A stretch of 60,648 nt of DNA, taken from NCBI GenBank assembly GCA_033557835.1, contig JAWQRO010000081.1, positions 1-60,648 of the forward strand, given 5' to 3'. The notes beneath the pieces were generated by a model, which made no database searches, was not told where the DNA came from, and saw nothing but the letters and a program-made list of their open reading frames with translations. This document shows positions 1-11,686 of this stretch, in pieces; the first letter of the stretch is position 1, and the number at the start of each line of letters is the position of its first letter. This DNA comes from Helochares maculicollis (taxonomy: Eukaryota; Arthropoda; Insecta; Coleoptera; Hydrophilidae). The position numbers were made by a program, and so were the translations under genes.

Positions 1-878
1 TCTTTTAGCCCATATTGGGCGTTTTTGATCCATGCATGGTTTAAATTGATCATTTGTTACTGGTAGCGGACGGTATTAACTGTTTCGCTAGGTTTGAGAA
101 GTTCATAGTACACTACTCTCTTCTACACACACACAGTCATTGTCTTTCTCCCAAAACGATCCGGTTTTGTACTCGATGTCGATGGTGCTGGTGTTATCCA
201 CAATTTCTTACGTATGGGATTCTCAAAATATATCCATTTTTCATTGTCAATTACAACACGATGCAAGAAACCTTTTATTTTGTGGGGTAAATGCAGCATT
301 TCGCACAGTTTTTCATCTTTCCACCTTTTGTTCGTTCAGTTTGTGTGGAAACCATTTTTCAACCGTTTGAATCTTTCCCATGGCTCTCAGGTTATCGGAA
401 ATGGCTTGTCGAGTGACATTCAACTGCTCCGCCATCATTTGTTGTGTTTGTATATCGTCTTCGTCCAATAATGCTTGTAATTCGCCGTCTTCAAACTTTT
501 TTAGTCGATTTTTACATTCTTTGTCAATAACCATGAAATCGCCACTTTTGAAACATTGAAACCAGTGTTCACAAGTCTTGACAGTTGAGGCAAGATCCCC
601 GTAAGTTTCTACAAGAATGCGATGACTTTCTGATTCCCTTTTCTTTTGAATGAGCAAGAAAATCATTACATGCCACAAATACTCTTTACTTGGCTCAAAA
701 TTCGACATGTTTAACATGACAAAGAATTATGCTACTGACTCGTAAACAACTAAACGAATATGACGTTATTAGTGGGCAGTCTTACCAAAAAAATGGCGCT
801 TAGAGTTCCAAAGATCATTTCAATAGATTTCATGTGCCATCTCGACAACAAAACGACATTTTAAACTTGTGCACCTGC
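1..878 (-). mobile_element. mariner (Mos1-like) element, left copy, truncated by the window start
   Basis: This is the 5' two thirds of a Tc1/mariner element, read on the minus strand. The transposase N-terminus starts near 708 (MSNFEPSK, with an upstream Met at 717). It carries the mauritiana-subfamily helix-turn-helix region, including the stretch ELQALLDEDD typical of Mos1, before the frame breaks around 313. The terminal inverted repeat ends at 878 (reverse complement GCAGGTGCAC) and is followed by the TA target dinucleotide at 879-880. The other end lies outside the window. About 30 substitutions and a 2-base indel separate it from the copy at 59107-60352. It sits 365 bases before an exon of the hnRNP M-like gene. 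The reading frame is broken, so it is not autonomous. Confidence 0.92.
313..717 (-). pseudogene. mariner transposase N-terminal fragment (left copy)
   Basis: An open frame of 134 codons on the minus strand encodes the DNA-binding half of a Mos1-type transposase (HTH helices, then the linker motif WFPHKLNE, which corresponds to WVPHEL in the family). It ends at a stop where the family continues into the D,D34D catalytic domain, and the rest is shifted out of frame or outside the window. It is a dead transposase remnant. Confidence 0.9.
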
Positions 879-1243
879 TACACATACCACATAAGTAGTT
901 GCGCTTAGTCAGGTACATGAAATAAAGTCTTCTGAAATAAGTTTTATAGTTTAAGTAGGTGCTTTAAATCTTAAACACATAGTATTAAAGCAGATGCATT
1001 TAAAGTAGCTCCACTTTGAAGTATTTTGCCAGCTATGCAGGTATTTAAACAGATCACTTTTAATGGTGCATTTGAAACAAGACACTTTATAGAGGGCACT
1101 TCTTGATCTAACACAGACTTGTGGGGTATTTCAATAAGTAGGTTGAACATATTGGATAGAGGCAACTTGTTTATTGGTCAATGAGAATGATTGTTGTGTT
1201 AAGCGATGTCTAGATTTACAAAAAATATTATCTTGTCTTGCAG

Positions 1244-3013
1244 TTGGATTATAAGGTTGATAAGAAGAAATTAAAGGAAGTGTTTAGGTTGGCTGGTAAA
1301 GTCCAAAGGGTTGATTTGGCAGTTGATAAAGAAGGCAAGAGTCGTGGCTTTGGCGTTGTTGAGTTTACCCATCCTGTGGAAAGCGTTCAGGCCATATCTA
1401 TGTTTCATAATCAAGAATTGTTTGATCGTCAAATGACAGTTCGCATGGATCGCTATAATGAATCTATGAAACTCCCTGAAGGTTTGAAGTCTGTCGGACC
1501 CGGTTTGGGTGATGGGGGAGCGCCTTTAAGAGATGTTGCTTTCAACTTGCCTAATCAAGGAAATGTTTCTTCTAACCCGGGTCAGGGTATTTTGGGAGCA
1601 GTTCCAAATATACCAATTGCTACTGCTGCTGCTTTGAGTAACTTGAATAATGTCGGCAATATTGGAAATTTGAATCCTTCTGCTGTACTTCAGGCTGCCA
1701 ACCTGGCAGGCGTTGGTGGGTTACAGAGCAACCTTTTAGGTGGAAATGTGGGTGGAGGAGATTTGGGTTTAGCAAATCTTGTACAAAACCAATCTTTAGC
1801 TGCTCTTACTGGCGGAAATCAAGGTAATTTGAATGTCGGTGGAAGTTCAGGAGGTTTTAATCGTCCTGACAATTTTGGAAATAACTCCGGTTCTAATCGT
1901 GGATATTCTGCATATACCCAAAAAGATGGGAATTTTGGAGGTAATAATTACGGTAATAATGACCGTGATTCACATTCGAATACATTTGGAAATACAAATA
2001 ACCATGCTCCAAGTTTGATGAGATCATCTGGCGCTGCAGGAGCAGGAATTGATCGAAAATTCACCAGTCAGATTTTGATTCAAAATGTAAGTCAGTTGTA
2101 AAGTCATATAAACTTTCCTTAAGCATCCTCTGTTGTCTTGCAGCTGCCTCCTACTGCTAGTTTTAAAATGTTGAATGAGAAATGTCGAGAGTTCGGTGAC
2201 GTTCAAAATATTGAAGATAAGGGAAATGGGGCTGTTGTCGTTACTTTCGCTAGCGAGTGGGATGTCGAACGTGCTATAAGTATCCTTTGAAAATTCACTT
2301 ATACATACAGATTTCTTTTTCTTGCTTATTCTTAGTGTGCTTAGATGATTAACACATTGAATTGCTGGGTTTGGAGGAAAATCGGATGAAAATTGTGAAA
2401 ATTTTTGAATTTTGAACTTGCAAAATATATTTAAAGATTTGCAATCTTGGATTAGTGGCCCAGTCGCATAATTGGAATTACTATTTACATGGCTTTTATA
2501 ACATCTTCATTCACCATACCAAAAAACAAACTAGATCTGCTTCCTCTTGCGAATTGAAATCTGAACATCTTTTATGGAACTTTGTTGTTAATCTTCTTAA
2601 TTTTAATTGTTATAGAAGCTGTGTGAGATTATTTATATTTAAGGGATTAAACATTGAGGTTGGATTTCAGCTCTTTGGGTTAAAAATATGGATATCTCAG
2701 CTACGGTTTCTTGAGTAAGCCAGTTGGCCCTATAATGTCGAGTTTACCAATATTTGTTGTGTCGAATAATATCATTTATAGAATTTTAAATTGAGCCTTT
2801 CATAATTACTTCGTTGTAGGAACAAAGTGACTACGTGAGTTTTGGTGGCATTTTCTAGTCGGGAATTCAATGTGTTTCTCACTAATCATTTGAAATTCAA
2901 TGTTTTGTTGGGACTGCAAAATAGTAGTCTGTACATTTTCCTTAACAGAATTTACAGAAAACTTGGACCGAGCTCGCATTGATGGCAGGACGATTAATGT
3001 TCGGATGTATTAA
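1244..3013 (+). CDS. rump: hnRNP M/rumpelstiltskin-like RNA-binding protein, 3' exons (C-terminal part)
   Basis: Three coding exons: 1244-2086, 2144-2279 and 2958-3013 (stop TAA at 3011). Introns are GT-AG, and phases 0 and 1 agree across junctions. The first exon opens inside RRM2 (LDYKVDKKK...) and contains RNP1 SRGFGVVEF. A Gly/Asn/Leu-rich low-complexity linker follows. RRM3 starts at ILIQN at the end of that exon, continues with LPPTASFK and GAVVVTF, and ends IDGRTINVRMY. This matches the hnRNP M/MYEF2/Rumpelstiltskin architecture (three RRMs, C-terminal RRM3). The missing N-terminus (RRM1 and the start of RRM2) is not upstream here. It lies at 56349-56957, whose last codons VFVAN join in phase to LDYK. 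Joined, the protein would be about 547 residues. In Drosophila the family acts in splicing and nanos mRNA localisation. That is known for the family and is not shown here. Confidence 0.93.
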
Positions 3014-3164
3014 ATTCATATTAATCACATTTGTCGTTTCTTAACAATTTCGACGAATCCGTTTAGTTATTTCCAAGGCATTAAGTATTTTTTAATGAAT
3101 TTCACAAATGTGTAATAATTTTAAGTTGCTAGATGTAAGTTCTCATTGTATGATTTTCGTCCAT

Positions 3165-3170
3165 AATAAA
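3165..3170 (+). terminator. AATAAA poly(A) signal of the hnRNP M-like gene
   Basis: Canonical hexamer about 150 bases after the TAA stop at 3011-3013. It would give a short 3'UTR. A second A-rich hexamer context near 3652 could serve a longer transcript. Confidence 0.7.
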
Positions 3171-3230
3171 TTGATTCTAGAAGTAAATTCAACTTTGTTA
3201 TTGCACTTGTTTACCTTGGCGTCTCCTGCA

Positions 3231-3660
3231 GTGAATTCGCTTGTTGGATTTTCTAGGCTTTTGGGAAATGTTTAAAACTTGGTAGGTAAGTGTTACTTTG
3301 ACTTTTTTTTGCTGGGTAGAATTTCATGTGTTTTGCAAATCTTTGATGTTAGGAAATTTCGAGAACATTGTGCAAGAATCTTGCTGCTACTCTCAAAATT
3401 CTCTATATCTTATTGTTACTCTTGCACACAATGCTTGAAAAATAACAACTCTTTCCAAAATAAAAATTGTACTATTGTTTAGTACCAACTGCTGTTGATA
3501 ATTTTGTTTAAATTTTTATTTTCACATATTTTATGTTTTTTTAGAAAATTCTTGGAGTTGGTTGAAGAAGTCATTAGGATCATAACTCGACTTCAAGAAT
3601 ATTTTCAGGATGGAACTGTGGAGTTCGAATGTTCTCAATTTGATGATACTCTGCAATAAA
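3231..3660 (+). other. exon-like, coding-like fragments of unknown identity downstream of the hnRNP M-like gene
   Basis: Three pieces look spliced. An interval from about 3232 has a strong acceptor (CTCCTGCAG) and a strong donor (GTAG|GTAAGT near 3286). A second runs from about 3354. A third follows TTTTTTAG at 3545. The third has an open frame ending at TAA 3657-3659 (KFLELVEEVIRIITRL ... FDDTLQ), amphipathic and protein-like, followed at once by an AATAAA-like A-rich run. The second reads LAATLKILYILLLLL in one frame. The first has stops in all frames. They could be alternative 3' exons of the neighbour, a small unrecognised gene, or a decayed one. I do not recognise the protein. The frame of the third exon does not fit the phase of the preceding hnRNP M-like exons. 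Confidence 0.25.
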
Positions 3661-6430
3661 AAAAAACTGGCGTGGACAGTGCTCATCATAATAAATGATA
3701 GTTTTAATACAAAGTGTGAGGTATAACAGATATACTTTTAATCATGCATATAAATAAACTATAAGATTATACTTTACTTTGTATACATTTTTATTTTATC
3801 CTTGTTGCTAACTTTAATGTTTTAGAAATAGTTTAATTATATTGACAATTACATATCCAATTTCCTAATTTGCACTGTATTTTTCTAAATGTATGCATTC
3901 TAATTTTTATGTTGAATTTTAGTAAGACGGTAAAAAGAAAAATATATTCATTATTTTACTTAGTTAATAAAGTGGTTTTGCTTAACGTGCAGTATCACTA
4001 TATTGCCTAATGTGCATCTTTACTTTATTTAATCTCGGCAGCACATTGTATCAAATGGGGACATAGGTCGCAAGTAGTTGCTAAATATGAGAAGCAATGC
4101 CAACGGTTCATAAAAATGTTCTTGTAATTCAATTTTGAATGTTGAATGTGATTTAGATTCTCACCGACTCAGCAAAATTCCAACAGTGTATATGTTGACT
4201 AATAATTTGGTAAATTCTCCTATCCAACTGCAAATATTGTTATTGAAGTAAGTAGTGATCAAAGGAAGACGTTTTTCAACTACATGCCTTGAAAAACCAA
4301 AAGATTTTAAATTAAAATATATAGATGCAATTATTCTTTAGAATAGACATGATATATTTGAGAAAACAAACAATTGGCAAATGATAACATTTGACCAATT
4401 TTTAGAGTGGAAGGCGTGAGTCATAATTTATTTCTGGGCAATAATTTTTACGACTATTCTACAATTGTCAACAACAGAAAATATTTTCATGTGTTTAAAT
4501 ATTACTTGTGGAATTCGTCAAAATATTGGTCTAAAGTGTATGGAACTGAAAGATGGAAATATTGTTACATAGGTTAGGTGAAATGAATTTTTTGTTTGTT
4601 GGAAAGACAAATCAATTATCTTTTTACTAATAAATATGCCTTCTCTAGTGGAAGGTAATTGTGTCGATGAATTTGGCAATGCTATGAAAACCCGTATAAT
4701 TAATAACACATATGAGGTATATTGAAAAAGCTAACTGTGAAATTGCTAGAAAAGCTATGTAGAGTTCAGAAGTTAGTTGAAGGAAAATAATAAAATACAA
4801 AAATTTCACAAAATTTTCCTGAGAGATTTCTTTATTGCAGACTCGCATTAGTAAGAGCCAAGTTCTGCTTCTGATATCATTTAAAATATACTATAACGCA
4901 AATTAAAATATTGTTATGTATGTTCTTCAAAAACCAAATACAGCCTGTTTCAGAATTAAGTTACAAAACTTAAAGGGGTGGTAGATATAAGAAATAATAA
5001 GAGAGGTTTTTATTTGCATTTTGGGGCATAATTAGTAACTGGGATATCAATTACATGTACATTTTAAGAGCCACTGGCGGAATTCCCTATGACGTCGTTG
5101 GTCGAAGACAGACGAATTTTATTCCTATTTCAAAGAATTCTCTTCTTGTCTACGCTTAATGCAGCTGGACTGGAACAGACGAAATAATGATAAAAAAAAC
5201 CTTGTCGAAAGGGAATCTAGACAAACCAAAAAAGTTAATAGTCTATTAAAATTCCACCAAAGAGGAAAGACAAGGAGCACATGTGTGATCAAGGATGTCC
5301 GAGTCATAAGGCAAGCCAAATGTGGATGGGTAATTAAGTGTTTTTATGTCCCCTTAACTGAGCGACACCTACTTCCATGAACCAAATTGATTAATACTTT
5401 CATATGAATGTAGAGGACGCCCCCAAGAAAAACAATATGGTAGAATGACAGTTAACCTCTAAATAAAGTAATATACATCAACATACATAAAATCATTAAT
5501 TTCTTAAATATTTAGTACGTTTATGAAATTAGTAGCAATTTGGTAGGTATACAATAATATTTTTTATATAACAGCTATATTTGCTACGTTCTGCAATTTA
5601 ATTGTTTCTCAAAGAGAAACATTTTTTCGTCGACTGCTCTCTAATGGAGATTCACATAACTACAGATTACAGTGTACTTTGAAAAATGTGGATATTGTAG
5701 TAAAAAACTGTGGGGGTAAATAATTTATTGTTTCCTTTACCTTTCCCTCCCAAATTAAAATCCCCCAAAAAAGTGAGACAAAATTTCCTATGGAGTTGGA
5801 CGGGCTCGTGTGTGATCAATTTTTAACTAATACTTTCATTTCGATGTACTTTATTCATTATTAACGATTATGCGCGTTCGCTAAACGAGGAAGGTATAAG
5901 ATTTATTCAAAGAACGAAGTTTTTGTTAACATGTAATTCACTTGAACCTGTTAAATACGAAATAAGAAAGAAACGTTCTTTTTGTAGTAGCTAAAATCAT
6001 ATAAATGAAAGCACATACTAGGCTACTCTAAAACCTATAAAAAAAAATCAGCGCAATAAATTACAACCACATAGGCAAGAAAAGCTCCACTTGTTTACTA
6101 GCGTTTTTATTTGATTCGATATGTTAAATTCAACGCCAATTTCAATTTATATCTATTTTACAATTTACTTAATTTGATATTTAACAATTTTTGCATTATT
6201 TGTATAATTATTATAGTATATTTGAAGTTATTTACGTTCCCGGCTCCTTGTAGATCATTTGCCCCTTTTGTCGTTATCTGTTAAGCCGGGTCACAAATTT
6301 ATTCTTGTGCTTTGAATGTAAGTCGCTTTAGATTTAAAATAAAAAAGATAAAATAAATGCAATTTGTAATTGACAAATACGTATTATTGCAATTTTGTAC
6401 TGACTAATTTTCACTTTACAAATATGAATT
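3661..6430. other. AT-rich stretch without a recognised gene
   Basis: No splice-consistent coding exon or known repeat was recognised on either strand. Short open frames here (for example around 5159-5380) have no family motifs and no plausible gene context. Confidence 0.5.
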
Positions 6431-6950
6431 AGTTTGCGATGCACGATATAATCACCTTTCTTGCGGCGGATGATGGTGGTCATAAAGTGAAATTTTCGCA
6501 AGGTCACGCGCTGTCTTCTGTAACGCTCCTCCATAAAATTTGACCTTAATGATTGTTTATGTTGTTATTCATAAGGGACGTTTGCGTTCATGAAATCCTT
6601 TAATTACGTGGTTTTGACGGATCCAACGATTTGTTTTGATTATGATGCCACTATTTTTATAGAGATAAAGGTGACGTTAGTTTGTGATGTATGCTATTGT
6701 AGCCTTTCTTGCCGCGGAAGATCGTAATATAAAGCGATCTTTTTTCAAGACCACATTCTGATTGAAATGATTTGGAAAAACGTGGAGCTGTAAAATTTGA
6801 CTTCAGTGGTTGTATATGTTCTTTTTCTGTTTCTCTTTGATAAGGACGGTTTTGCTTTCATGAAAATATTTTACCTCGAGGTTTTGAAGGATCTAACGGC
6901 GTGTTTGATTGTTATGCCGTTATTTTTATAGAAATAACGGTGCTGTTGTG
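6431..6950. repeat. diverged two-copy tandem repeat, unit about 250-265 bp
   Basis: The segment starting AGTTTGCGATG at 6431 is repeated, diverged, from AGTTTGTGATG at 6679. Matching landmarks in both units are CCTTTCTTGC.GCGGA, AAAATTTGAC, ATAAGG.ACG, TTCATGAAA, GGTTTTGA.GGATC.AACG and TATTTTTATAGA.ATAA. Unit 2 ends with a hairpin, CCGTTATTT (6917-6925) and AAATAACGG (6932-6940) around the loop TTATAG. The unit 1 equivalent has decayed. No coding frame is shared. It is probably an old transposon-derived or satellite-like duplication. Confidence 0.75.
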
Positions 6951-7895
6951 TCTGCCTAATATTTTTTAACTCACTACAGTCTATCAGCATCATTTCAATT
7001 AAGCCATGAGTCCCAAATTAGCCAAATTTTCAATAGTTTTATTTATACTTAGAAAATACCAAGTCGTGGTTACATTGTCGTTTTTAACATGTGGGTAAAG
7101 TATAGGAAATTAATTCTGTAACACTCTGTATATATGAGCATCAAAGAAAACTATATTGCCTGGTGTGTGGATGAATGTTTTAAATAATACGCCCAAGTGA
7201 AATTCTAATTTACAGTTATTAAAAGTAAAATAAATATGGATGTTGTAAATAAAAACTAGATGCGCTTGTTGATGGAGTGTTTAAAAATTAATGGATTTCA
7301 AGAAACTCTGGCTGAGCTTGTTGCTTATGATATGTTCTGCTGTTTAAAAATCCACCATGATCTGTCATAGCATTTTTTACGGCGATAATCTCAATTCTGT
7401 TAGCTTAGAAAATTTTAATAAAATTAGGGAAATTATCTTCATTTATATGTGTTTACAGTTCGGCAACGCCTAATTTTGAGATTTGCATTTGTGTAGGAAG
7501 GGTGTTTTATTAATTTTCAATAATTGAACCACATTAATCTCCTATGCAATAGGCAACCATATGTGCTCTATATTGATAATATCTATTGAAGGCCTTCCAC
7601 AACGTAACTGATTTAAAAGAATCGAATTTCGAGGAGCCGAATGTATGCGAGATTGAGTCTAAATCATCTAACGCCATCTAGAAACAACAAAAGCTGTATA
7701 ACTAGCAACTAAATTTCGCCCTAAACATACATAGAAAAGTAAATATCCGTAAGACATTGTCCTAATTTAATTACAAAGTAATACAAAGTAACATTACTTG
7801 TAAAATTACTAAAAATGTTAATGCAAATATAGTTGAAGGTCTGCAATTGCTGCAACAAAATACAGCAAAATGTATGTAAATTGCACCCATTTAAC

Positions 7896-7928
<33 letters not shown>

Positions 7929-9694
7929 AAAAATAAATGAAACACTTAAAACGCAAGGGATTTGAGATGAGAAAAAAAGTAACACGGATTTTTGAAAGTG
8001 TGCGTCACATACAAAACGCGCTTACTTCCTGCAATGATAAGCAAATATACATTCTTTTAAAATTCTAGCGCAGGTAAATTCTAAAAGAGAATAGCTCAAA
8101 AGCGAAGTGCAATTTTAATTTACCTAAAAAATAATAATGGGAGCAAAGCAGCATAGATAGGGTTGCAAAAAATAAAAATGTGATAGGGTAACGTGTCCGC
8201 CAGTAATTAAAAACGTGCATTGCAATATCGTAATAGAGAAGAAATAATTGGAAACGCGACGGAAAGATCGCTCCCAACGTCATTAGTGTAGCATAAAGAA
8301 AGTCTAAAGCTGCCTGTCATAATTATTATATTAATGGTGTAGACAGAACACGACGAGCAAATTAACAACTCCAACTATATCTGCCATGTTCGTTTCTTGT
8401 GCACTGTGTACGTTGTATTTGTTTTATTTGCCATTTTAGCAAGATTTTAAAAAACGCCGTGATTAAGTATTTTTTGTATATTTTAACGGTAATTCAAAGT
8501 TTTGGTGCATTGCACTCCCTGATGTTATTAAACCAATCTAAACGGAGCGTCTTTAATAAGTGAGCATACATCTTTTAACGACAGCAAATAAAAATATTTC
8601 ATGGTTTTAAATTTAGTTTAACAAATTCTGGCACAGTTCATATGAATAAAACAAACAATTCGTGGTAAATAAATATAGGTACGTTTATGAACATTTCCAG
8701 TTTATTCGTTCATTCATTCACAATGATCTATGATTGTGTTTACCTAGTGACTAATTATTTATTTATTACGTATGTACATACATATAACCATACTATGCAC
8801 TATTTGTAGTGGATATCACGGGCGTTTAATTAGTTCAACTTTAACAAATTTATTTTAGCCAATATAAAATTAAATTAAACTAACGAAAAGCTCACCTAAA
8901 TATCGAGTACTAAAATACCTGAGTTAATAAATAACGTTTTGAAATACATCAAAACGCTTGCAGAGAGGAAATTGGTGCTAAAGAGGACCACATTCAATGG
9001 ACTGAATTTATTGCCATAATGATAAATGTTGGCGAGTATATTAAAAAGAAATTAAATTTCTTACACAATAATAAGTTATTCATCGTCTACTGTGCCCCCA
9101 AAAATTTGTTTATATTGAATCCTGACTAAGGCGGTGAGATGCTGCACAAATGAAGTTGTTATCTATATTTTATAATATAAAAACTACATAACAGTCAAAA
9201 TAATTTAGCTGATATATGAGGATGAAGCAAAATTTTTTAACCTTGCAAATGACAATTAGTAGCAGAATAAAAGGTCTCAAAATATGAACGTACCGGCCGT
9301 GAGAATTAAAACAAAGCAAAATATCAACGAGACTTCCAGGCGCCATACCTTGCGCATATATATGTAAGTTCGAGCATGAAAATTTATATAATTAATAATT
9401 TGCTGGAGCGCTTTACAATATGCATCCATTCTACGTAGGTAGGTATAATGTTTAGTCTACAAAAGTGTTGCAAATACGAACCCAATAATATGGTTATCAA
9501 ATTTCGTCGAATGTGCATCTATTCCTAGAGGCCCGAATCGCTAACAGAGAGTAGAGCTAATGTAAATTTGAAACGGAAGGAGAAATGTTAAAGCCCCAGA
9601 TTAGTTTTTGTTTACATTATTTAAATTACCAGGATTATTTTAGAGGCATGAAATTATCTGGTGTGGCGTTATAATTAGGAATTTTTTCTTGCAG
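6951..9694. other. AT-rich stretch without a recognised gene
   Basis: Apart from the AT microsatellite at 7896 I see no coding exon, RNA gene or known element. Short motifs such as the GTATGTACATACAT type near 8770 recur in the window and are ordinary for insect intergenic DNA. Confidence 0.5.
7896..7922. repeat. (AT)n microsatellite
   Basis: Uninterrupted alternating A/T run of 27 bases. Confidence 0.95.
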
Positions 9695-9806
9695 TATTTA
9701 CCGGTCCGTGCAGCGTCGCAATGAGGCGCGTTGCACAATGCAGGGCTTGGTAGTCGGAGGAATGCTCTGTGATAAGCGGCAAATTTATTACGAGAAAATG
9801 CCTTAA
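9695..9806 (+). other. candidate terminal exon with adjacent poly(A) signal
   Basis: A strong polypyrimidine tract and acceptor (TTTTTTCTTGCAG, ending 9694) precede an interval that is GC-richer than its surroundings. One frame is open from 9696 to TAA at 9804 (IYRSVQRRNEARC ... YYEKMP). AATAAA follows at 9811-9816. No upstream partner exon or family match was found, so it may be the last exon of an unknown transcript or a coincidence. Confidence 0.25.
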
Positions 9807-11360
9807 AAGTAATAAAATCTTAAATTGAATGGAAACCATCGTATTGCATTGTTATGCGGCATTTATGCGTCCTTAAATTTTTAAATGTTTTTTAAATAAC
9901 TGTCCTGGCTAATTAATAATGACCGCATTTCATCGAGTCGTTGATTCTAATTAAGATATCTAAATAGAAATTTTATTTTTCGTATTTATTTGGTGCGGAA
10001 ATTAGTGGTATTATAAACCATATAACAATTTCCTGTTTACATGGACACATTAAGTGCAATTTGTAGCGTAACTAACCGAGGAGGGAAGATGGAGGCGATG
10101 TAGATTTAATTTTAACCAATCGTCTTTAATTTCTAAAACGTTTTATACTGTAAGTTTTTGGAAACACCTAATAGTTATCTCTTAATGCGGCAGATACTGA
10201 CGTTCGCATGTTCGCCTAATAGTACCTTGCGCTACGAAAGAAGCGCGGATGTAAACGAAGGAATTTTTTCTTTTTCAAATTGGTACAGGTAACGATGTGT
10301 TAATGTTTACAAAAATTACGTTTTTATGGTAATTGTTCACATCAAGCCAACCGACAAAATGAATGTTACATTTACAATGTAAATAATGTTTCTATAGCAT
10401 AAAATTTCACTTGAATAAGGAAAACGTACCGAATACATAACACCAACACATAGACGAAAACGCACACATGCAGAGTCAACGTAATATGTATACACTAAAT
10501 AATACATACAAACTAAAGTACACACGAAATTTAAATTTGCATATTTACACTGCGTGCAAAATGTAAATTTTGCTGATTACGTCTTCATTATTGTTACAAT
10601 TTTTACCAATAGACATTTTGCCGCTAATGATGGAAATAAGCCTCCAGTCACTTATTTTATAATTTTATTACTGAGAAAAGAATATGCTCAGGGGAGGCAG
10701 TGAATTTTGCTGGGTTCCTGCGTAAACATAAGACTGTATGTAGTACATGTAGGTATATAAATAGCAGACGGAAAGCCGCTAATTACTCATTGGTGTAACA
10801 TTAGTGTACATCGAATACCAACCGCGATGGTGCTATCGTTATAAAGTCTTGTTTAATTACTAAGGTCAACTAAATTGACCCTATCAAGCAATGAATGGTG
10901 CTCGCCCGCAGCAATTCCTCTCTACTCATCTTTTTATATTAATTTTTCGCTAACTCAGTCGGACCATGGCATCATTAAAAGATTCACATCCGATTGAGGC
11001 GGCTGAATTCAAATGCATACCAACATCTGGGTTTACAGGAACTGGTTGCCTCAGGAACTTCATTATGCTTCATATACTTTTTATGTAGAGCTGTAGAGTT
11101 TCGTGGTGTAAGGCCGTTTCCAGATACACGGTTTAATTGCGGTTGGCGTCCATATTAAAAACCGATTCAAAACTATTGTCAGCGAATTTATTTTACGAAA
11201 CAAAAACTTCACAAAGTCGGTGAAATACGCGAAATTCTTGTTTGCAATTTTAAAAATGTCGGTAACCAAATTGTACCGCCAGTTTAAAGCTTTGCAATTT
11301 ACTGGCGCCCAAAAAAAAGATTCCTGTAGCCGTTGGCCTCTACATGTTGCGTAACCATAC
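9807..11360. other. AT-rich stretch without a recognised gene
   Basis: Nothing coding was recognised. Short GC-richer islets near 10190-10260 and 10900-10960 have no supported function. Confidence 0.45.
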
Positions 11361-11364
11361 AGGG

Positions 11365-11686
11365 TGGAGCTGTAATCGTCTCCCCCTCCAAAGGAGAACC
11401 AACAAAAAAGGAAGAAGAGCACGAGGCCGGAAAAAGGAATTTTCTTCGCAAAGAAGTGATTAGTCAATTTTGAGCCGGACGTATCCATTTTAATTTTTGA
11501 TAGGGGGCTGAAAATTAAACTCGAAGAGTCCCGCATCCCTGATCAATGTCGTCGCTTAGCCATCCAAGTTTTGGAAAAATGGAAAGAGTTGATTGCAGAT
11601 CCGGGAAATACAAAGCCTATAGCTGCCCATACAGAGCGCAAAATTGGATCTGGTCGCATTTTACTTAGGCCAATGAGATATTTTTG
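11365..11686 (+). pseudogene. frameshifted coding-like remnant, identity unknown
   Basis: On the plus strand one frame reads GAVIVSPSKGEPTKKEEEHE, then EAGKRNFLRKEVI, to a stop at about 11471. From about 11460 a different frame stays open to TGA at 11684: VNFEPDVSILIFDRGLK, then LEESRIPDQCRRLAIQ, then VLEKWKELIADPGN. Charged, helical composition and neighbouring frames suggest one gene broken by a frameshift. The stretch ending EKWKELI resembles the last helix of TFIIS-N-like domains, but this is a weak impression. There are no introns in the remnant, which would fit a retroposed copy or a transposon-encoded protein. The minus-strand open frame over the same interval looks like a shadow. Confidence 0.35.

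Larger units (their letters stand above)
1..1163. repeat. left arm of the window-end direct repeat (matches 59473-60648)
   Basis: The first 1163 bases match the last 1176 in the same orientation. The match runs through the mariner (1-878) and on through 285 bases of single-copy intron (879-1163). In that unique flank I count one substitution (1053) and one 11-base indel near 948. In the mariner part I count about 30 substitutions. Shared flank means the two ends are the same locus twice (allele or duplicate), not two independent transposon insertions. Confidence 0.95.

Noticed and set aside
11081..11536. Minus-strand 151-codon open frame
   Set aside because: The plus strand here carries more protein-like sequence; the minus frame has no motifs and ends within the remnant.
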